Numbered from the stretch's first letter, positions 21,523 to 33,769 are shown. The stretch is 64,000 bases of DNA from Massariosphaeria phaeospora (GCA_011032825.1 JAADJZ010000024.1:124001-188000); one strand, 5' to 3'. The notes: a model not told the origin generated them from the letters alone. Translations and numbers: made by a program.

Positions 21523-23770
21523 TCAAGTCGCATTGACAGCCGTGGGGCTCGAATTCGAATCCGAGCCCGACACCGTTTCCATCGACGTGTCGGCGCCTGT
21601 GCCATTGGAGTATACGCCTTGCTTCAGCGCTGCTAGTTCCCTGCGTAGCGCCTCCACCTCTTGGTCTTTCTGGTCGATGAGCCTGTCCTTGTCGGAGCAC
21701 TGCTGCTGCAGTTCCTTGATGTAGTCAATCGCACTCTCGACCTTGGCCGCCTTCGAGTTGTTGGACTGAGCGCCTGACCCCGAGTCCGGGCTCTTCGCTT
21801 CCTTCGGTTCCTTGGCTGAAATGTTGGGAGAGGGAAGAAGGGCCTGCATTTCTAGAAGTGCAGTGTTGATGCGGTTTCGACGTCCTTGCTCTGCGATCTT
21901 GTGGGACGTGCGTTTGGACGTCAAATTAGTGGATAGCGATGTGGGGTATACGACGCCTGGCACGGTGGTGCCATCAATGATATTCTGGTAGTTGGATTTG
22001 GTTGCGAGTAAGAGAGCATGAGTGTCACTAGTAGTGACGGCTAGGACTGTCAGCAGCTTTCTATACAGACATCGAGCACGGGTTTACTCACCGCCTTCGG
22101 GAAGAAGAGGTTTTATGCTTGGTGAGATCTTTGGCCTAAGTGCAGGGCTTACGAGACTCGAGCTCACACTATTTCTCTTCTTGGAATTGCGGAAGAGTTT
22201 TGCATCTCCTCTCTTGCCCGCGCCCATGGCGAAGGCTGGGCTTGTCGGTGACGAAATGGCGCTGAGCATAGGACTTGGCTTGCCGGACAAGGCTGCTCCA
22301 GCAGAAGGTGTACTTAGAGGATTCAGCTTTGGGGTCTTCCTGGCAGCCAGTCGTGGCGTATCCTCATCCTCAGCGTCTGCCCTGGTGAGTGAGGGTTCTG
22401 GAAGTGTCAGGTCGTCCAATGGGGGCATTTCAGGGGCGCCGTCAAAAAGAGGCGAAGAGTGAATGCGCATTAGAGACGCCGGGGTAGCAGGTGCTGTCCC
22501 TTTGCCAGATCCGTTTTTCATCTGTGCAAGCATAGCGGGTGAGTGTGTGACAGAACCAGGTATGGGCGGCGGACCCATCTCTAGTAGAGGCTCGGGAGAT
22601 ATTGAATCCGCATCGGAACTCTCACGGCTGCGCGGAACCCCAAGTCCGCTGGAGGTTGGGCGTGATGCGCGTGCTTCTTCTACCAGTTCGCTGACCCCCT
22701 TTGCAGGTATCAGCGAGGACACAGTCGCTTTCCGGCGGCCAGGTTTCACAATGGGAGACTGTCGCACGCGTCCACCAGCATTGGCTAACCGCTGGTTACT
22801 TCTCCTGTTACTTCGCAGTGTCCGATTTGGCTCTTGCTGGGGCGCGGCAGCTTCACCCAGCATCTCCATGTCCACGTCCACTGGTGACGTCCCGTTGGAA
22901 CTTCCCGACGTCGTGTACTGGCTGTGTGCCTTGGCTTGCTGATGGTTCTGCGCATTTAGTGCGGGTGACGTCAATGGGCTGAAATATGCTGCTGGAATAG
23001 TGTTGTAATCCGGCATTCGAAAGAGGGCTTCATGAGGGGTAACAGCAGGCGACACGAGCGGGGTGAATGTCTAGACACGCGTGAATTAGAATTTGCGCCA
23101 GCACAAACACTCAGAGGTAACCTACCGCGTCGTCTTTTCGCATCTGGAAGCGCTGGTCGAACATCTGCTGCGTGCGATCCATCTGCTGCAGGTATCGGCC
23201 CGGATCGCCATGCATCTCAATGCTGTTGGGCGTGGGCGGGACCCCAGCGTGCGGGCGGTATATCTGCTCCTGCGCCTGCGAGAAAGACGGCGCCCCGGCT
23301 TGGCTGTATTGGGGCATGCTGAAGTCGAAGTAATTGTTGCCCGCCGGCTGTTGCATGCTGTGGCGGCCCAGGCTGGCCTGCTGGGGTGGCACTCGAGCGG
23401 GGCCATCGCGACGTTCCTGCGAGACCTGTGGGTTGAAGTGGAGGTGCTGGACGTCGAGCGAGTCGGTCAGGTCAGGGATCTGGCGGGCGGACTCCTGGTC
23501 GGGGCCGCCGTTCGAGTAGTCGATGGTGAAGTCGAGGTCAAGGTTGTCGAAGTCGATGAGGCTGCCGAAGTCGTGGTCGGCGGCGGCGCCCATGGGATCA
23601 TAGTGCTCGGGGCCCGACCACGCAGATGCGCTGGCGTTGTTCATGGTATGCGCAGAGAACCGGCCGGGGGTCGCAGCGAGGGAAGACGTCGGGGAGCCAG
23701 AGGAGGAGTGAATTTTCACCTTCCGTGCTGCTGGTGGGGCTAGCGAAGTAGGTCCGGCGATGGCTAGCAT
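21523..23770 (-). CDS. nuc-1: bHLH transcription factor, NUC-1/PalcA (Pho4-type) phosphate regulator
   Basis: Exons (minus): 23770..23126, 23070..22092, 22040..21523, giving 713 residues. Introns of 55 and 51 bp are GT-AG. Nuclear regulator that switches on phosphate-scavenging genes when phosphate is low. In Neurospora NUC-1 is held back by the PREG/PGOV cyclin-CDK. The long N-terminal part is disordered, with acidic patches and many SP/TP sites suited to CDK control. The bHLH lies at about residues 580-655: the basic region SKRTSHKIAEQGRRNRIN has the His/Glu/Arg set that reads CACGTG-type E-boxes, followed by helix 1, a loop and KVESAIDYIKELQQQ. A short coiled coil follows. A conserved lead-in (NYQNIIDGTTVPGVVYPTSL) supports NUC-1 over other bHLH groups. 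A later ATG at 23644 is a possible start. Confidence 0.9.
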
Positions 23771-25343
23771 GAAGGCGCGACCGACGTCGACGGCGGCATG
23801 GTGCTGCTGCGCTCGGGAGACGCTGTCGGCGAGTGTTCCACGCTATGGGTAGGGTGAGCCTCATAGACGCAGTTGGAGTGTATGGTAGCCCCGGCATGGG
23901 ACCGCAGCGGAGCGCCGAGGGTGAAGCGCCCCTGCACACAGCTGCGGTTACCCCACGGAGTATTAGATAAGAGGCCAAACAGACAGGCCAACCCTCCCGC
24001 TCCGCAGGCACACTGTGGCGCGGCCCCAGCTTCGAGCAGGCCGGGCGGGGGTCAGATGCACTGCAGACGGCAGACATGACGGAGGCACGCCCGCCGCGTG
24101 GACTCGAGCAGAGACACGGCCGCCTCTCTGCGGCCTCGCGGTCACGCAAAGTGGGAGGCCATGGTGTTGAGTCTCGCACGGCGGCTTTCGTGACTCGAGC
24201 ACAAGCGCGTGGGATGCGTCCGCTAGACTGCTCACCTCCGTAGGGACCTGGAAAACCCGGATGACAGCAACAGCCAGTCTGAGGTGGGCCACACTGCCAC
24301 CGGCCACGGCCGCTACGGACGGCATCGTCTGTTCACTGCCACCAGTTCGTGCCGTAAAGACCCGCATGGCTGCGACATACGAGTGCGACCTCCACGTCGA
24401 CGAGAACCAACAGCGCCAGACAGCGATCACCAAACGCTCGATAGTCGACGGCCGCCTGTTCACGCGCCTGGCCTCCTTGCCGGGCCAATCAGCGCCGCGC
24501 ACCCCGCGGCTTCGCAGAATCCAGACATGCTCGCAGCTGCAAACGGATGGCGACACTCGGGCCTGCGCAGGTTGGAGGGAACTTGACCACCCGTGCCCAG
24601 ATGCTGGCTGGTGCTGGTGCTGGTGCTGGTGCTGCTTCTCCACCCCGACGCGCGCAGCAAACTCTCCTGCAGAGGCCCGACTGCCTAGCCCTCGATGAGA
24701 GCGCAGCGCATCGCATCACACTGCCGTCACTTGCCAGATATATCTATTGTCCTTGTGCACATCATCGTGACCCTCCCACCTTCAGCAGTTCCCGTGTTTT
24801 TGCAGTAGCCGTGGCGCGGGCGCTCGCTGGTTGCGCCATTCCAGTTCCCCCGTCCCGCCCCGGCCAATCTCGCGTAGCCGTCAAATCGAATCTGACGATA
24901 TTGACACACCTGCGCCGACCTGCCCGTTAGGGCACTCACGAGAGACACACGCCCGGAGGCATTTCGTTAGCATCCTTCTGCCGAGGCATTCCTGCGACTG
25001 ATGCCCTCGCGGCGCAGAAACCAAGCGGCGTGCACAGTGAACACGGTCGTGACATGCGCGGAGAAACTGCTTTTGATATCATGATTGAATGCCTGGCAAA
25101 GGCTGAAAGAGCCAACTAGAAACACACCCCGAATCCCCGCCGCTGCAACGACAGCCGGCGGTCGTTTTCCATAGTGTACACGTTGCTGAAGGATACATGG
25201 TCCCCTCCTCTGAATTCGGGTCCCACACAATATGGGTATTATCCACCTCCACCATCAAAAAGGTATATGAAATGACTTTGCCGTGGAAGGCTCCGTAAGA
25301 ACGCCGTTGCTTGACATAACCGCCTGCACCTTCTCGTCGCCCT
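23771..25343. other. Intergenic region, 1.57 kb
   Basis: Promoter side of the NUC-1-like gene plus 3' flank of the G gamma gene. GC-rich, with long open frames on both strands that show no recognisable protein. A (GCTGGT)n run lies at about 24603..24635. Confidence 0.5.
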
Positions 25344-25744
25344 TTACATTACGATGCAGCAGCCGTTGCTTTGTTGGGGGGCATAAGGGTCCTCGCGCTT
25401 GTCAATCTGCCTTGTGTCAGCCTTGTCTCCGCGCGTCGAAGAGTATCGGGTATACGAACCGTTCCCCATCGTGAGGGTACCATCCAGTCCTTAGGCTCCT
25501 TGTCCGTGAATGCGATGAGACTGTGAATCCAACGTCAGTTTGCGCGTTCGTTTTACCACGACAGATCCGGATGGGAGACATACTCTAACGCAGCTTCCGA
25601 GACGGGTATCCGGCGGCGCTCAAGGTCTTCGCGTAGACGCTGGTTTAGCTCGGTGAGACGGCGCAGCTTGAGTTCGGCCATGCTTTGCTTCTTGCTCTTG
25701 CCATCGCCGCCGGTGCGGATCTCGTAGGGGGCGGCGGCCATCAT
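25344..25744 (-). CDS. GPG1: Heterotrimeric G protein gamma subunit
   Basis: Three small exons (minus): 25744..25584, 25520..25460, 25406..25344, giving 94 residues, the usual size of fungal G gamma (about 90-93). Exon 1 carries the coiled-coil helix KKQSMAELKLRRLTELNQRL that pairs with G beta. Exon 2 gives DLIAFTDKEPKDWMVPSRWG. Exon 3 gives IDKREDPYAPQQSNGCCIVM, ending in a CAAX box (CIVM) with an extra Cys before it, so farnesylation plus palmitoylation and membrane anchoring are expected. Introns: GTATGT..CAG (63 bp) and GTTCGT..CAG (53 bp), the second with a weak donor. ATG 25744 is followed directly by a second ATG. It acts with G beta in pheromone, nutrient and development signalling. 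It is divergent from the eIF3a gene. Confidence 0.92.
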
Positions 25745-26443
25745 CTTGGGCAGCGACACTCGGTGAACGGAGTCGGGTAGATAGAGATGTCCGAGTAAGA
25801 GGGCGTCAGGCTGCCGGGTGTTGGATGCGATGTGCGCGGATGTGCCGTGTCCTCGTGAGGTGGTGCGACGTGCCTGCCTGGACTCGCGGCGAGGAGTGTT
25901 TCCCTGGAGGTGGAGAGCGGAGACGGGTGAAGGAGCGGAGGCGGACGAGCCTGTCGGACCTGTGGACGACTAATCAGCTGCGACGGCAGGATTGTTGCTG
26001 CGATTGAGGTGCGACGGCGGATGCGTGCGTGGTGGACGGATGATGGGAGGAGTTTAGGAGGTCGGGGGCTGGCCGTCGATGGATGCGGCTAGCGCAGAAC
26101 GAGCGCTCTCACCGCAAATCGCTCTGCGTTCGCAGTCTCCGTCGTGAATGGTCGTGCGCGTTCTGCAGCAAGAATAGCGTAGGCCGACAACAGCGACGAG
26201 GCACGCGCAGACTCTCGAGACAGAATACTGCAACTGGTAGCCGTCCGCCCTGCAGTGGGTGGGTGGATCCCGTGACCGGCCGCTTACCTAACGCACGTTC
26301 GAAATTTGGATCATCATACCACTTTACTACTGTAGCCGTGAGCCTCTGCAACAACCACTCCACGCCTTGAACCTGTCGCCCGCCTGCCCAGAAGCCACAA
26401 CAGCGTCACCAGCAGTCGGATCTGCTGTCCCTGACTGCCCAGC
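25745..26443. other. Divergent promoter region, G gamma / eIF3a
   Basis: 699 bp between head-to-head start codons. It must hold both promoters and 5' UTRs. No further gene or clear motif identified. Confidence 0.5.
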
Positions 26444-29400
26444 ATGGCGCCTCCACCGCACAGCAAGCCTGAGAACACTCTGTGCGCCGCCCCCTGCCCT
26501 CGGACCCGTATGAATCATCTACTGACGCTCCACCAGCAAACGCGCTCAAGAACTCATCGGAGTGCAGCAGTCGCAGGCTGCACTATCGCTGCTCCACGAA
26601 CATGTCATATCCAAGCGCACACGGAGTAGTCCCATCGCCTCGCTCGAGCCGGTGATGCTTCTCTTCGTCGAGCTCTGCGTCGAACTGAGGAAAGGCAAAC
26701 TCGCCAAGGATGGTCTATATCAGTACAAGAACACTGCACAGAACACCAATGTTGGGACTATCGAGGTGAGCATATTGCGCAAGCACAATTCGGTGAACGG
26801 GGGCTGACACATCGGTTTATAGCTGGTCTTCAAAAAGTTCATCGAGTTGGCCGAGCAAAAGGTCACTGAAGCCCAGGCCAAGGCTGATGAAGTGCAATCT
26901 TCGCTTGAGACCACTTCGTCTACGCAAAATGTCGAAGATCTGGAGGCCTCTGAGACGCCCGAATCCATCCTCCTCTCTACCGTCTCCGGCGAGCAGTCGC
27001 GCGATCGTACTGACCGAGCCATCGTTACACCATGGCTGAAGTTTCTCTGGGAGACCTATCGTACGGTCCTGGACATATTTAAGAACAATGCCCGCCTTGA
27101 GATCATGTACCAGACAACCGCCCACCAGGCCTTCCAGTTCTGCTCCAAATATGCCCGCAAGACCGAGTTCCGCCGTCTTTGCGAGCTATTGCGAAACCAT
27201 CTCCAGAATGCCGCCAAATTCTCCTCCCAAATGCACGCCATAAACTTGTCTGACCCCGACACTCTACAGCGCCACCTTGACACTCGCTTCCAGCAATTGA
27301 ATGTAGCAGTCGAACTGGAGTTGTGGCAAGAGGCATTCCGCAGCGTGGAGGATATCCACACGCTGTTGAACTTGAGCAAGCGGCCAGCAAAGAATGTCAT
27401 GATGGCGAATTACTTCGAGAAGCTCACTCGAATCTTCCTGGTTAGCGAGAACTACCTCTTCCACGCTGCTGCTTGGAGTCGGTACTATAATCTCCTCCGC
27501 CAATCCGCCGCTGCTGTAGCGTCAGGACAGAGCCACAAGAAGGACAACCCTGCCGTCAACGAGGCTGATATGACCAAGGCCGCTTCATTTGTTCTCTTGT
27601 CTGCTCTTTCCATCCCAGTCATCAGCACTTCACGGTCCCGCGGTGCGCTTGTAGACGTGGATGCCGCGAGAAACAACAAGAACTCCCGTCTCACGAACCT
27701 CCTAGGAATGTCGCAAGCCCCTACTCGTGCCATTCTTTTCAAAGATGCACTCAGCAAAGGATTGCTCAAACGAGCTCGTTCAGAGATTCGAGATTTATAC
27801 GAAATTCTCGAGGTTGATTTCCACCCACTGTCCATCTGCAAGAAGATATCCCCCATTCTGGCCCAGATTGGCGCCGATGAGGAGATGAAGAAGTATATTG
27901 GACCCCTTCAACAGGTCATCCTGACTCGCCTGTTCCAGCAGCTGTCTCAGGTCTATGACACCGTACAGATACAGTTTGTACAGGACCTTGCCCAGTTCCC
28001 GGATCCCTTCCAGGTCAGCAGCGGCATGATCGAAAAGTTCATCATGAACGGCTGCAAGAAAGGCGATCTGGCTATTCGAGTCGACCACGCCACAGGTGTT
28101 CTCACGTTCGATTCTGATGTTTTCTCATCTTCAAAGGCCATGCACTCTGGATCTGGTGCCGGTTCTGCAGAGGTCACCCGCTCTGTTCAACGACTTCAGA
28201 GCACACCTGCCGAAATCGTACGGTCGCAACTGACTCGTCTGGCTAAGTCGCTCTTTGTCACTTGCCAATATGTTGATCCGTCGTTCAATGAGGAACGGCA
28301 GAAGGCCAAGGCGGCCGCCCTCCTCCGTACGAAAGAGGGAGCAGAGGAGGAACACATGGATATACTCGCTCGTCGGGAGGTGATATCTCAAAAGAAAGAG
28401 GCCGCATTGAAGGCCCAGCAGGCACGGGATAATGAAGAGCAAACTAAGAAGGCCTTGCGCTTACAACAAGCAAAGGAAGAGGAGAAGCGCCGACTGGATG
28501 AGGAGCAGCGCCAGCGGACTCAACTGCGCATCAAGCAGGAACAGGACAAGGTTCATCGCGAGGAAATTGAAAAGCAAATCAAGGAACTCAAACAAGGCGG
28601 GAAAGTTGACATTGAAATTCCAGACGACATCATGGACCTCGACTCGGCTCGCATTCGTGCCATGAAGCTGGCTGCTTTAGAGAAGGAGAAAAACCAACTC
28701 AGTGAACAGCTGCGCATCGCTGGTAAGAGAATCGACCATCTCGAACGCGCGTATCGCCAGGAGGAGGCCAAGCATTTGAAGCAAGACTATGAGCGGCAAA
28801 TGAAGGAGGACGAAGAAGCACACGAGAAGTCCAAGTCCGAGGAGTTGGTAGAGTCTGAGCAAAAGCACAAGGAAGATGTTGCCTTGAAGCATCGCTTGTC
28901 TAGGCTAGTACCGATCTACCAGAATTTCGTTACGGACGTCAAGGCCCAAAGGAAATCTGAGTTCGAGAAGCGGAGCAGGGTTGCTCAAAAAGACCTCGAG
29001 CAAAAGAAGGCAGCCCGTGTCAAGGAGATCAAAGAGAAGAGGGCCAAGGAACGACGTGACCAAGAGGAGCAAGAACGCCGGGAGAGGGAAGAAGAGGAGC
29101 AACAGAGGGCTGAAGCTGAAGCCAAGGCGAAGGCCGAGGAAGAGAAGCGGCAGCAGTTCGCCGAGGCGAAGGCGACAAGGGATGCTGAGAGGAGGTATGT
29201 GTCCCCTCTACATTACGTTGACATAAGTATACTAACATTCCCTCAGAGCGTTGGACGAGAAAGCCCTGCTTCAACAGCAGCGAGAGGACGAAGCGCTTGC
29301 CAGACGTGCTGCTGCAAAGAAAGCGAGCGCTCCTCCAGAACGCGCTATCCCAGATCGTTCAATCCCAGATCGTTCAATCCCAGATCGTTCAATGGCAGAA

Positions 29401-29949
29401 CGCTCCCTCTCTCGAGATCAGCCTGCCCAACCGTCTCTATCCGCTGGTGGGCCACCGAAACTCAATTTGACTGGATCCAAGCCCTCGTGGCGGGAGCGCG
29501 TAGCCGCCAAAGAGGCTGGTCAAGAACTCCCTGCCCCTGCTGCTGAACCTAGCCCAGCTGCCCCTGCCACTTTCGAAGCAGAGCCTCCCAAACGGGCTGC
29601 TTTTGTTCCCCCAGCACTACGCACCCGCGGCGCCGAAGGAAGTCCAGCAGGCGGATGGAGAGAGCGCGAAGGTAGCGGACGAGGTCCTAGTGATCGTAAC
29701 GAGTCGCCCGCTACTGGTGGCCGTTATGAGGCTCCTAGTGGACGAGGACGGTTTGCCGATCTTGGCGACAAGCCTCGGACACAGTCCCCTGCGGCTGGTG
29801 GCACATACGTACCCCGCCGTGGTTTCCAGCAAGATGGTCCCCGTGGCCGCGAGACCGAGCGAGAGGAACCTCGTGAGTCTCTTCCTCCGGCACAAGGCGC
29901 CAGTGATGGCAAGTACAGGCCGGGAGCCTTCAGGAAAACTCAACAATAG
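26444..29949 (+). CDS. TIF32: Eukaryotic translation initiation factor 3 subunit A
   Basis: Exons 26444..26481, 26537..26765, 26823..29194 and 29247..29949 give 1,113 residues. Introns of 52-57 bp are GT-AG. Largest core subunit of eIF3, which binds the 40S ribosome and organises the initiation complex in the cytosol. Start [20 protein letters not shown] is the conserved fungal N-terminus. Helical repeats lead into a PCI domain (about residues 320-500), then a long charged coiled-coil (about 540-880, rich in E/K/R/Q) that contacts the ribosome. The tail is Pro/Arg/Gly-rich. In the last exon a 15-bp unit is repeated three times (29345..29389), giving tandem IPDRS copies. Everything expected for eIF3a is present. 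Confidence 0.96.
29345..29389 (+). repeat. In-frame 15-bp tandem repeat x3 in eIF3a (IPDRS)
   Basis: Three identical 15-bp units (ATCCCAGATCGTTCA) inside the eIF3a tail region. Being a multiple of three, copy changes would keep the frame. Confidence 0.9.
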
Positions 29950-31304
29950 ATGACCATGTGGAAAGCAGCGTGTGCGCCGAGGTGCGAATGATGTTGCCGT
30001 GCAGTGCTCCGGTGTGCCTGTCTGGGACTTCGAATTGCAGCAAATCGTTGGTGGGCAAAACAAGGTAAATACGGGAAGAGGAAAGTTTGGAGTTTGTTTT
30101 TTTCGGGGGGGTTGCTGCAACCCTTTCCCCCTTTTTCTAGTTTAAACTGGATCGAAGCATGCCCTCCCCCTCATGTGTCCTTTTTCAGCATCTCATAATT
30201 CACCCCCCAGAGTATGGAAACAAACAGTACAAGAAGCCAAAAAAAAAGTTCTATACAAGATGATATTGTGCGTTGCCTTTGTGAGTGAGTAATGTGGGTG
30301 GTCTTATCTGGGTGGCGTGGTAGAGATTGGCGCAGAGCGGCATATACTAATAGAGGAGAGTAGAGTAGAATAGGATAGGATAGAGGCAGACGACTAGTTA
30401 AGCGGAGGCATATTGCAGAGTAGCTAAGATTCGGGAGACAAAAGGAGTAGTAGTCTAGCGAGATAATAACTAACTAACGGCGACAATTAGGCAGTTAGTA
30501 GTTTGAGAATTTCTACATGTAGGGCGGCAGGCGCGTTAGGCATTAGTTTATGTTGTTGCTTTGTTGTATTACCGCGTACGTAGAGAGATAGAAAGTAGAT
30601 TGCTTTTTACGCTGTTTGGCTTTTTATTGTACTTGTGTAGTTTCGTAACTTCGTTTAGGTTCTGCGGAGATGGGTTGTGCGAGAGAATTTGTAGTGGCTG
30701 GCTATTAGGATGTGTATGTATCTGCGTCTAACCTATGTACTATACTAGACGACGTAGCCAATAGGTATCTAACAGAAGAAGCTTATTTCTAGATTGATAC
30801 ATGCTGTTGGAATAAAGGAATGGGGGGACGGATAATGCGATTGTTGGGTTCTTGGATTTGGACTTGGAGTTGGAGTTCAGTTTCTTTGGCGGGAGGGGTT
30901 TTATCTACGGCATGCGCTGCTCGTTGACTTATTTGTGAGTGTACTTAGTTAGGTATTCGTAACTAATCTGCGTGTGTGCGCATGTGTGTTTGCCTCAGAT
31001 GTTGGTAGCAGAAGCGGGAGTAGATGCAGTGCCCACCAACACCAACAAGCGAACACCAACTGGCGACTACAAACGCACTCCAGGTATCTGTGTAGGCATG
31101 TCTTCACAACGCGCGCTCCGCGTCGGCCGAGCCGTCCAATTACCGTGCAATTCAGCGAGATATAAATGCCTTTATCGCCCTCTTACTCAGCGTCCTATCC
31201 AGTACATCGTACCATTCTCAAGACACCTCAACTCCATCCCAACAGCCTCACGAACCCCAACTACCGTCAAACAAGCAGCCAAGCCAGCCAGCCAGCCCGA
31301 CAGA
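29950..31304. other. Intergenic region, 1.35 kb
   Basis: 3' UTR of eIF3a followed by the promoter of the Hce2-type gene. The part 30340..30790 is AT-rich with many TAACTAACTA-like words and short GGATA repeats. A TATA element lies at 31161. No other gene recognised. Confidence 0.5.
31161..31166 (+). promoter_or_regulatory. TATA box of the Hce2-type gene
   Basis: TATAAA within GAGATATAAATGCC, 139-144 bp upstream of the ATG at 31305 and followed by a pyrimidine-rich leader. It is the clearest TATA box in the window. Confidence 0.55.
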
Positions 31305-31937
31305 ATGCGCTTCACCGCCGCCGCGATCAGCTTCCTCCTCACCGCAGCCGTCACTGCTGCTCCGACGCCGGAATGGGACCCTACAGGCGCGCCCGGCGAA
31401 TCTGTCTGTCAAGATGATACGTGGGGGAGTCTGACGGGGCAAGAGTTGCCGTCGGTGGACGACTGCCGGTATCTCGCCGAGACGCTTCAGCGTCCTGAGA
31501 AGGGCATTGCGCCGTGGGTATGTGGTGTTCTCTCGCTCTCTCTCTCTCTCTCTTTCAGACGTATACGACGCTCTTCTGTCCCTTTTCTTTTCCCCACCCC
31601 AGACTCACCCTCCCACCACTGATGCCAGCTAACCCCCCTCCCCCAGACCACCACCCGCGCTCAAGGCTACCACACGCTCGGCCAGCACGGCACCTGCAAG
31701 TTCGTCGTGAAAAGCGCGCCCGGAGATGACACGATATACTTCAATATGGACCGCTCGGATGTGAACTTCCTCATTTACAAGTCGATCGGCGATTTCGTGG
31801 TCGACGGCAAAGTTGGCGGGCAGGGAACTACCAAGTGCAGGGGCAGTGTGCTGATCGATAAGGCAAACCCGAACCTGAAGGCTGATCCGACCAACTATGA
31901 GTTTACGGGCGTGACTTGGGAGATGAAGCATACGTAG
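31305..31937 (+). CDS. Small secreted Hce2/Ecp2-type effector candidate
   Basis: Exons 31305..31517 and 31647..31937 give 167 residues. The 129-bp intron (GTATGT..CAG) holds a CT microsatellite. N-terminal signal peptide (RFTAAAISFLLTAAVTA) and then a mature protein with four cysteines (SVCQDD, DDCRYL, GTCKFV, TKCRGS), the number and spacing seen in the Hce2 domain of Cladosporium fulvum Ecp2, which has about the same length. Hce2 landmarks: W before the intron, the GTCKF block, SDVNFLIYKSIGDFVV and VTWEM near the end. Ecp2 homologues are secreted during plant infection and some trigger cell death or are sensed by resistance genes. Others occur in non-pathogens. Role here is inference. It likely acts in the apoplast or extracellular space. 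Confidence 0.85.
31535..31554. repeat. (CT)n microsatellite in intron
   Basis: Ten CT units just after the donor of the single intron of the Hce2-type gene. Confidence 0.9.
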
Positions 31938-31950
31938 GCGGTGGAGAGTG

Positions 31951-32009
31951 TACTGTGCTGTGCTGTGTTGTGCTGTGCTGTTTGCGTCAAGGATAGGATA
32001 GGATAGGAT
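31951..32009. repeat. Pentanucleotide repeats (TGTGC)n and (GGATA)n
   Basis: Imperfect TGTGC/TGTGT pentamers at 31951..31981, then (GGATA)3-4 at 31991..32009, directly behind the stop codon of the Hce2-type gene. Confidence 0.75.
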
Positions 32010-32162
32010 GCGTGCTCTGATAAGGGGGAAGATTGACAGGGGAAGGAGAAGAAAGGGCTGTAGATACCCTATAAGTTAGATATTTAATGTCTTTTCGCAG
32101 AGTGCTTGCTCTTGCTCCTCTAAGCACGCAGTATATTTATTCTTCATTGCCAACAACCCATC

Positions 32163-33126
32163 TTACAGTTTCGAAGCCTTCCACTGCGGCTCCCTCTTCT
32201 CCCCAAACGCCCTCAACCCCTCTAACGCATTCTCCCCCTCATTCAACGCCCACTCGTACCGCTCCAGCACCATCTGCGTCGCGCGCTCCACACTGCCCGT
32301 CTCCCACGCCGCGCGCAGCCCCGCTCTCGTCACAATCGCGGCGTCGGGCGAGAGGCTCGCTATGCCGTTGGCGAGCGTGAGCGCTTCGTCGAGCACTGTG
32401 GCCGGGGCGGCGGATATGCGGTTCACGAGGTTGAGCTGGTGCGCGCGTTGCGCGGTGATGGGGCGGCCGGTGAGGGCGATTTCGCTGGCGATGGGCAGGC
32501 CGACGGTGCGTACGAGGCGCGCGGGGCCGCCGCCAGCGGCGTAGATGCCGCGTAGGGCTTCTGGGAAGCCGAAGAGCGTGGTGGGGGAGGCGACTACCAT
32601 GTCGCTGTGCGGGTCAAGTGTTAGCCCTGTCCAGACATCCCGCGTTTATGAGAAGAAAACAAGGTATGACCACCGCGTCTTCCGCAAAAAACCAGAAATC
32701 AGCCTAGGAGAACTCCACCTACCAATTCAGCACAATCTCAAACCCGCCGCCCAGCGCTACGCCATTTACCGCTGCCACTACGGGCTTCCGCCCCGCCCTA
32801 CGACTTAGCCCGCCAAACCCACCCGGCGGATGCCTCCGCAGCTCCGGCGCCAATTGCACCTCCCCAGACCGTATCTTCCCCAGCTCAATCAGATCCTGGC
32901 CTGCGCAAAACGCCTTGGTGCCTGCTCCCGTGATGACGGCGACGCGCAGATTGGGCTCGTGGTCGAACCACTCGAAGACTTGGCCCATTTCCGTATGACA
33001 GGCGTAGGTGATGCTGTTCATTTGGCGGGCGCGGTTGATGGTTACGAGGAGGGTGTAGGGAGAGGGGTAGGTGAGGAGGACGTGGGTGGTTGGAGGGGGG
33101 GTGGTGACGAGTGCGGGGGAGGCCAT
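32163..33126 (-). CDS. Peroxisomal enoyl-CoA hydratase/isomerase (crotonase family)
   Basis: Exons (minus): 33126..32723 and 32604..32163, giving 281 residues. The 118-bp intron is GTAGGT..CAG and joins VLN to CDMVVAS. Crotonase fold: NRARQMNSITY near the start, first oxyanion-hole segment TKAFCAGQDLIELG, second segment NGVALGGGFEIVLN, and the FPEALRGIYAAGGGPARLVR helix region carrying the acidic active-site position. The last three residues are SKL, the canonical PTS1 signal, so it is expected in peroxisomes and in fatty-acid beta-oxidation. Whether it acts as hydratase, delta3-delta2 isomerase or on another acyl-CoA cannot be settled from the motifs. Confidence 0.92.
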
Positions 33127-33769
33127 TGCGGGCGGGATTAGGAAGCAATTGGCTTCTTGGTGGAGAAGACAGGGGAGTGAGGAGTGGTCGAGATAGTAAA
33201 TAGGATCTTGGAGCGCCCCCGGGGAGTTTACATGTTGCTTTATGTCGCAGCGACGAGGATGCGTTGTTGCGAACCTCCGAGCTCCGTGCCTGGAGTTGAG
33301 CCGAGGTTCCTTGGCTTACCCCACTCCGGATGAAGTGGGGTTGGTTTCTGGGGAGCGGGCATCGAAACCTCAATACTTCCGCTATGTTGTTGAACCGCTC
33401 GCTTATTGCATGTGATACCGGAGCCGCATGCGCTGCAGAGTTTAGTACCGTTTGTGTTCAAGCTCAGCTGCGCCACGTACTAGACCAGTTCAACAATACA
33501 AGGATTCGTTTAAAAGGAATCGAGTCTCTGTTGGCCTTATCATTCGTGGTAGAAGTGTGCGTGACGTAATCGAAACGTACTGACGGACATGGTATAGGCA
33601 ATACTTAGTCGAACGTGTTCGAGCCAAAGGAAGAAGAATGCGGTGCGCGTGGCACATCGTAAACCGAGACTGATATGAGCTCTCTCCTGGGTATCTTGAA
33701 TGCAAAACTCCAACTCAACCCATACACCTTTAAACTCACAGCCGAATGATCTATCCAGTCGTTGTCCCA
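33127..33769. other. Intergenic region, 643 bp
   Basis: Promoter of the crotonase gene and 3' flank of SPC19. Nothing else recognised. Confidence 0.5.

Noticed and set aside
23963..24698. Long frames on both strands upstream of the NUC-1-like gene
   Set aside because: GC-rich promoter sequence. Neither translation resembles a protein I know.
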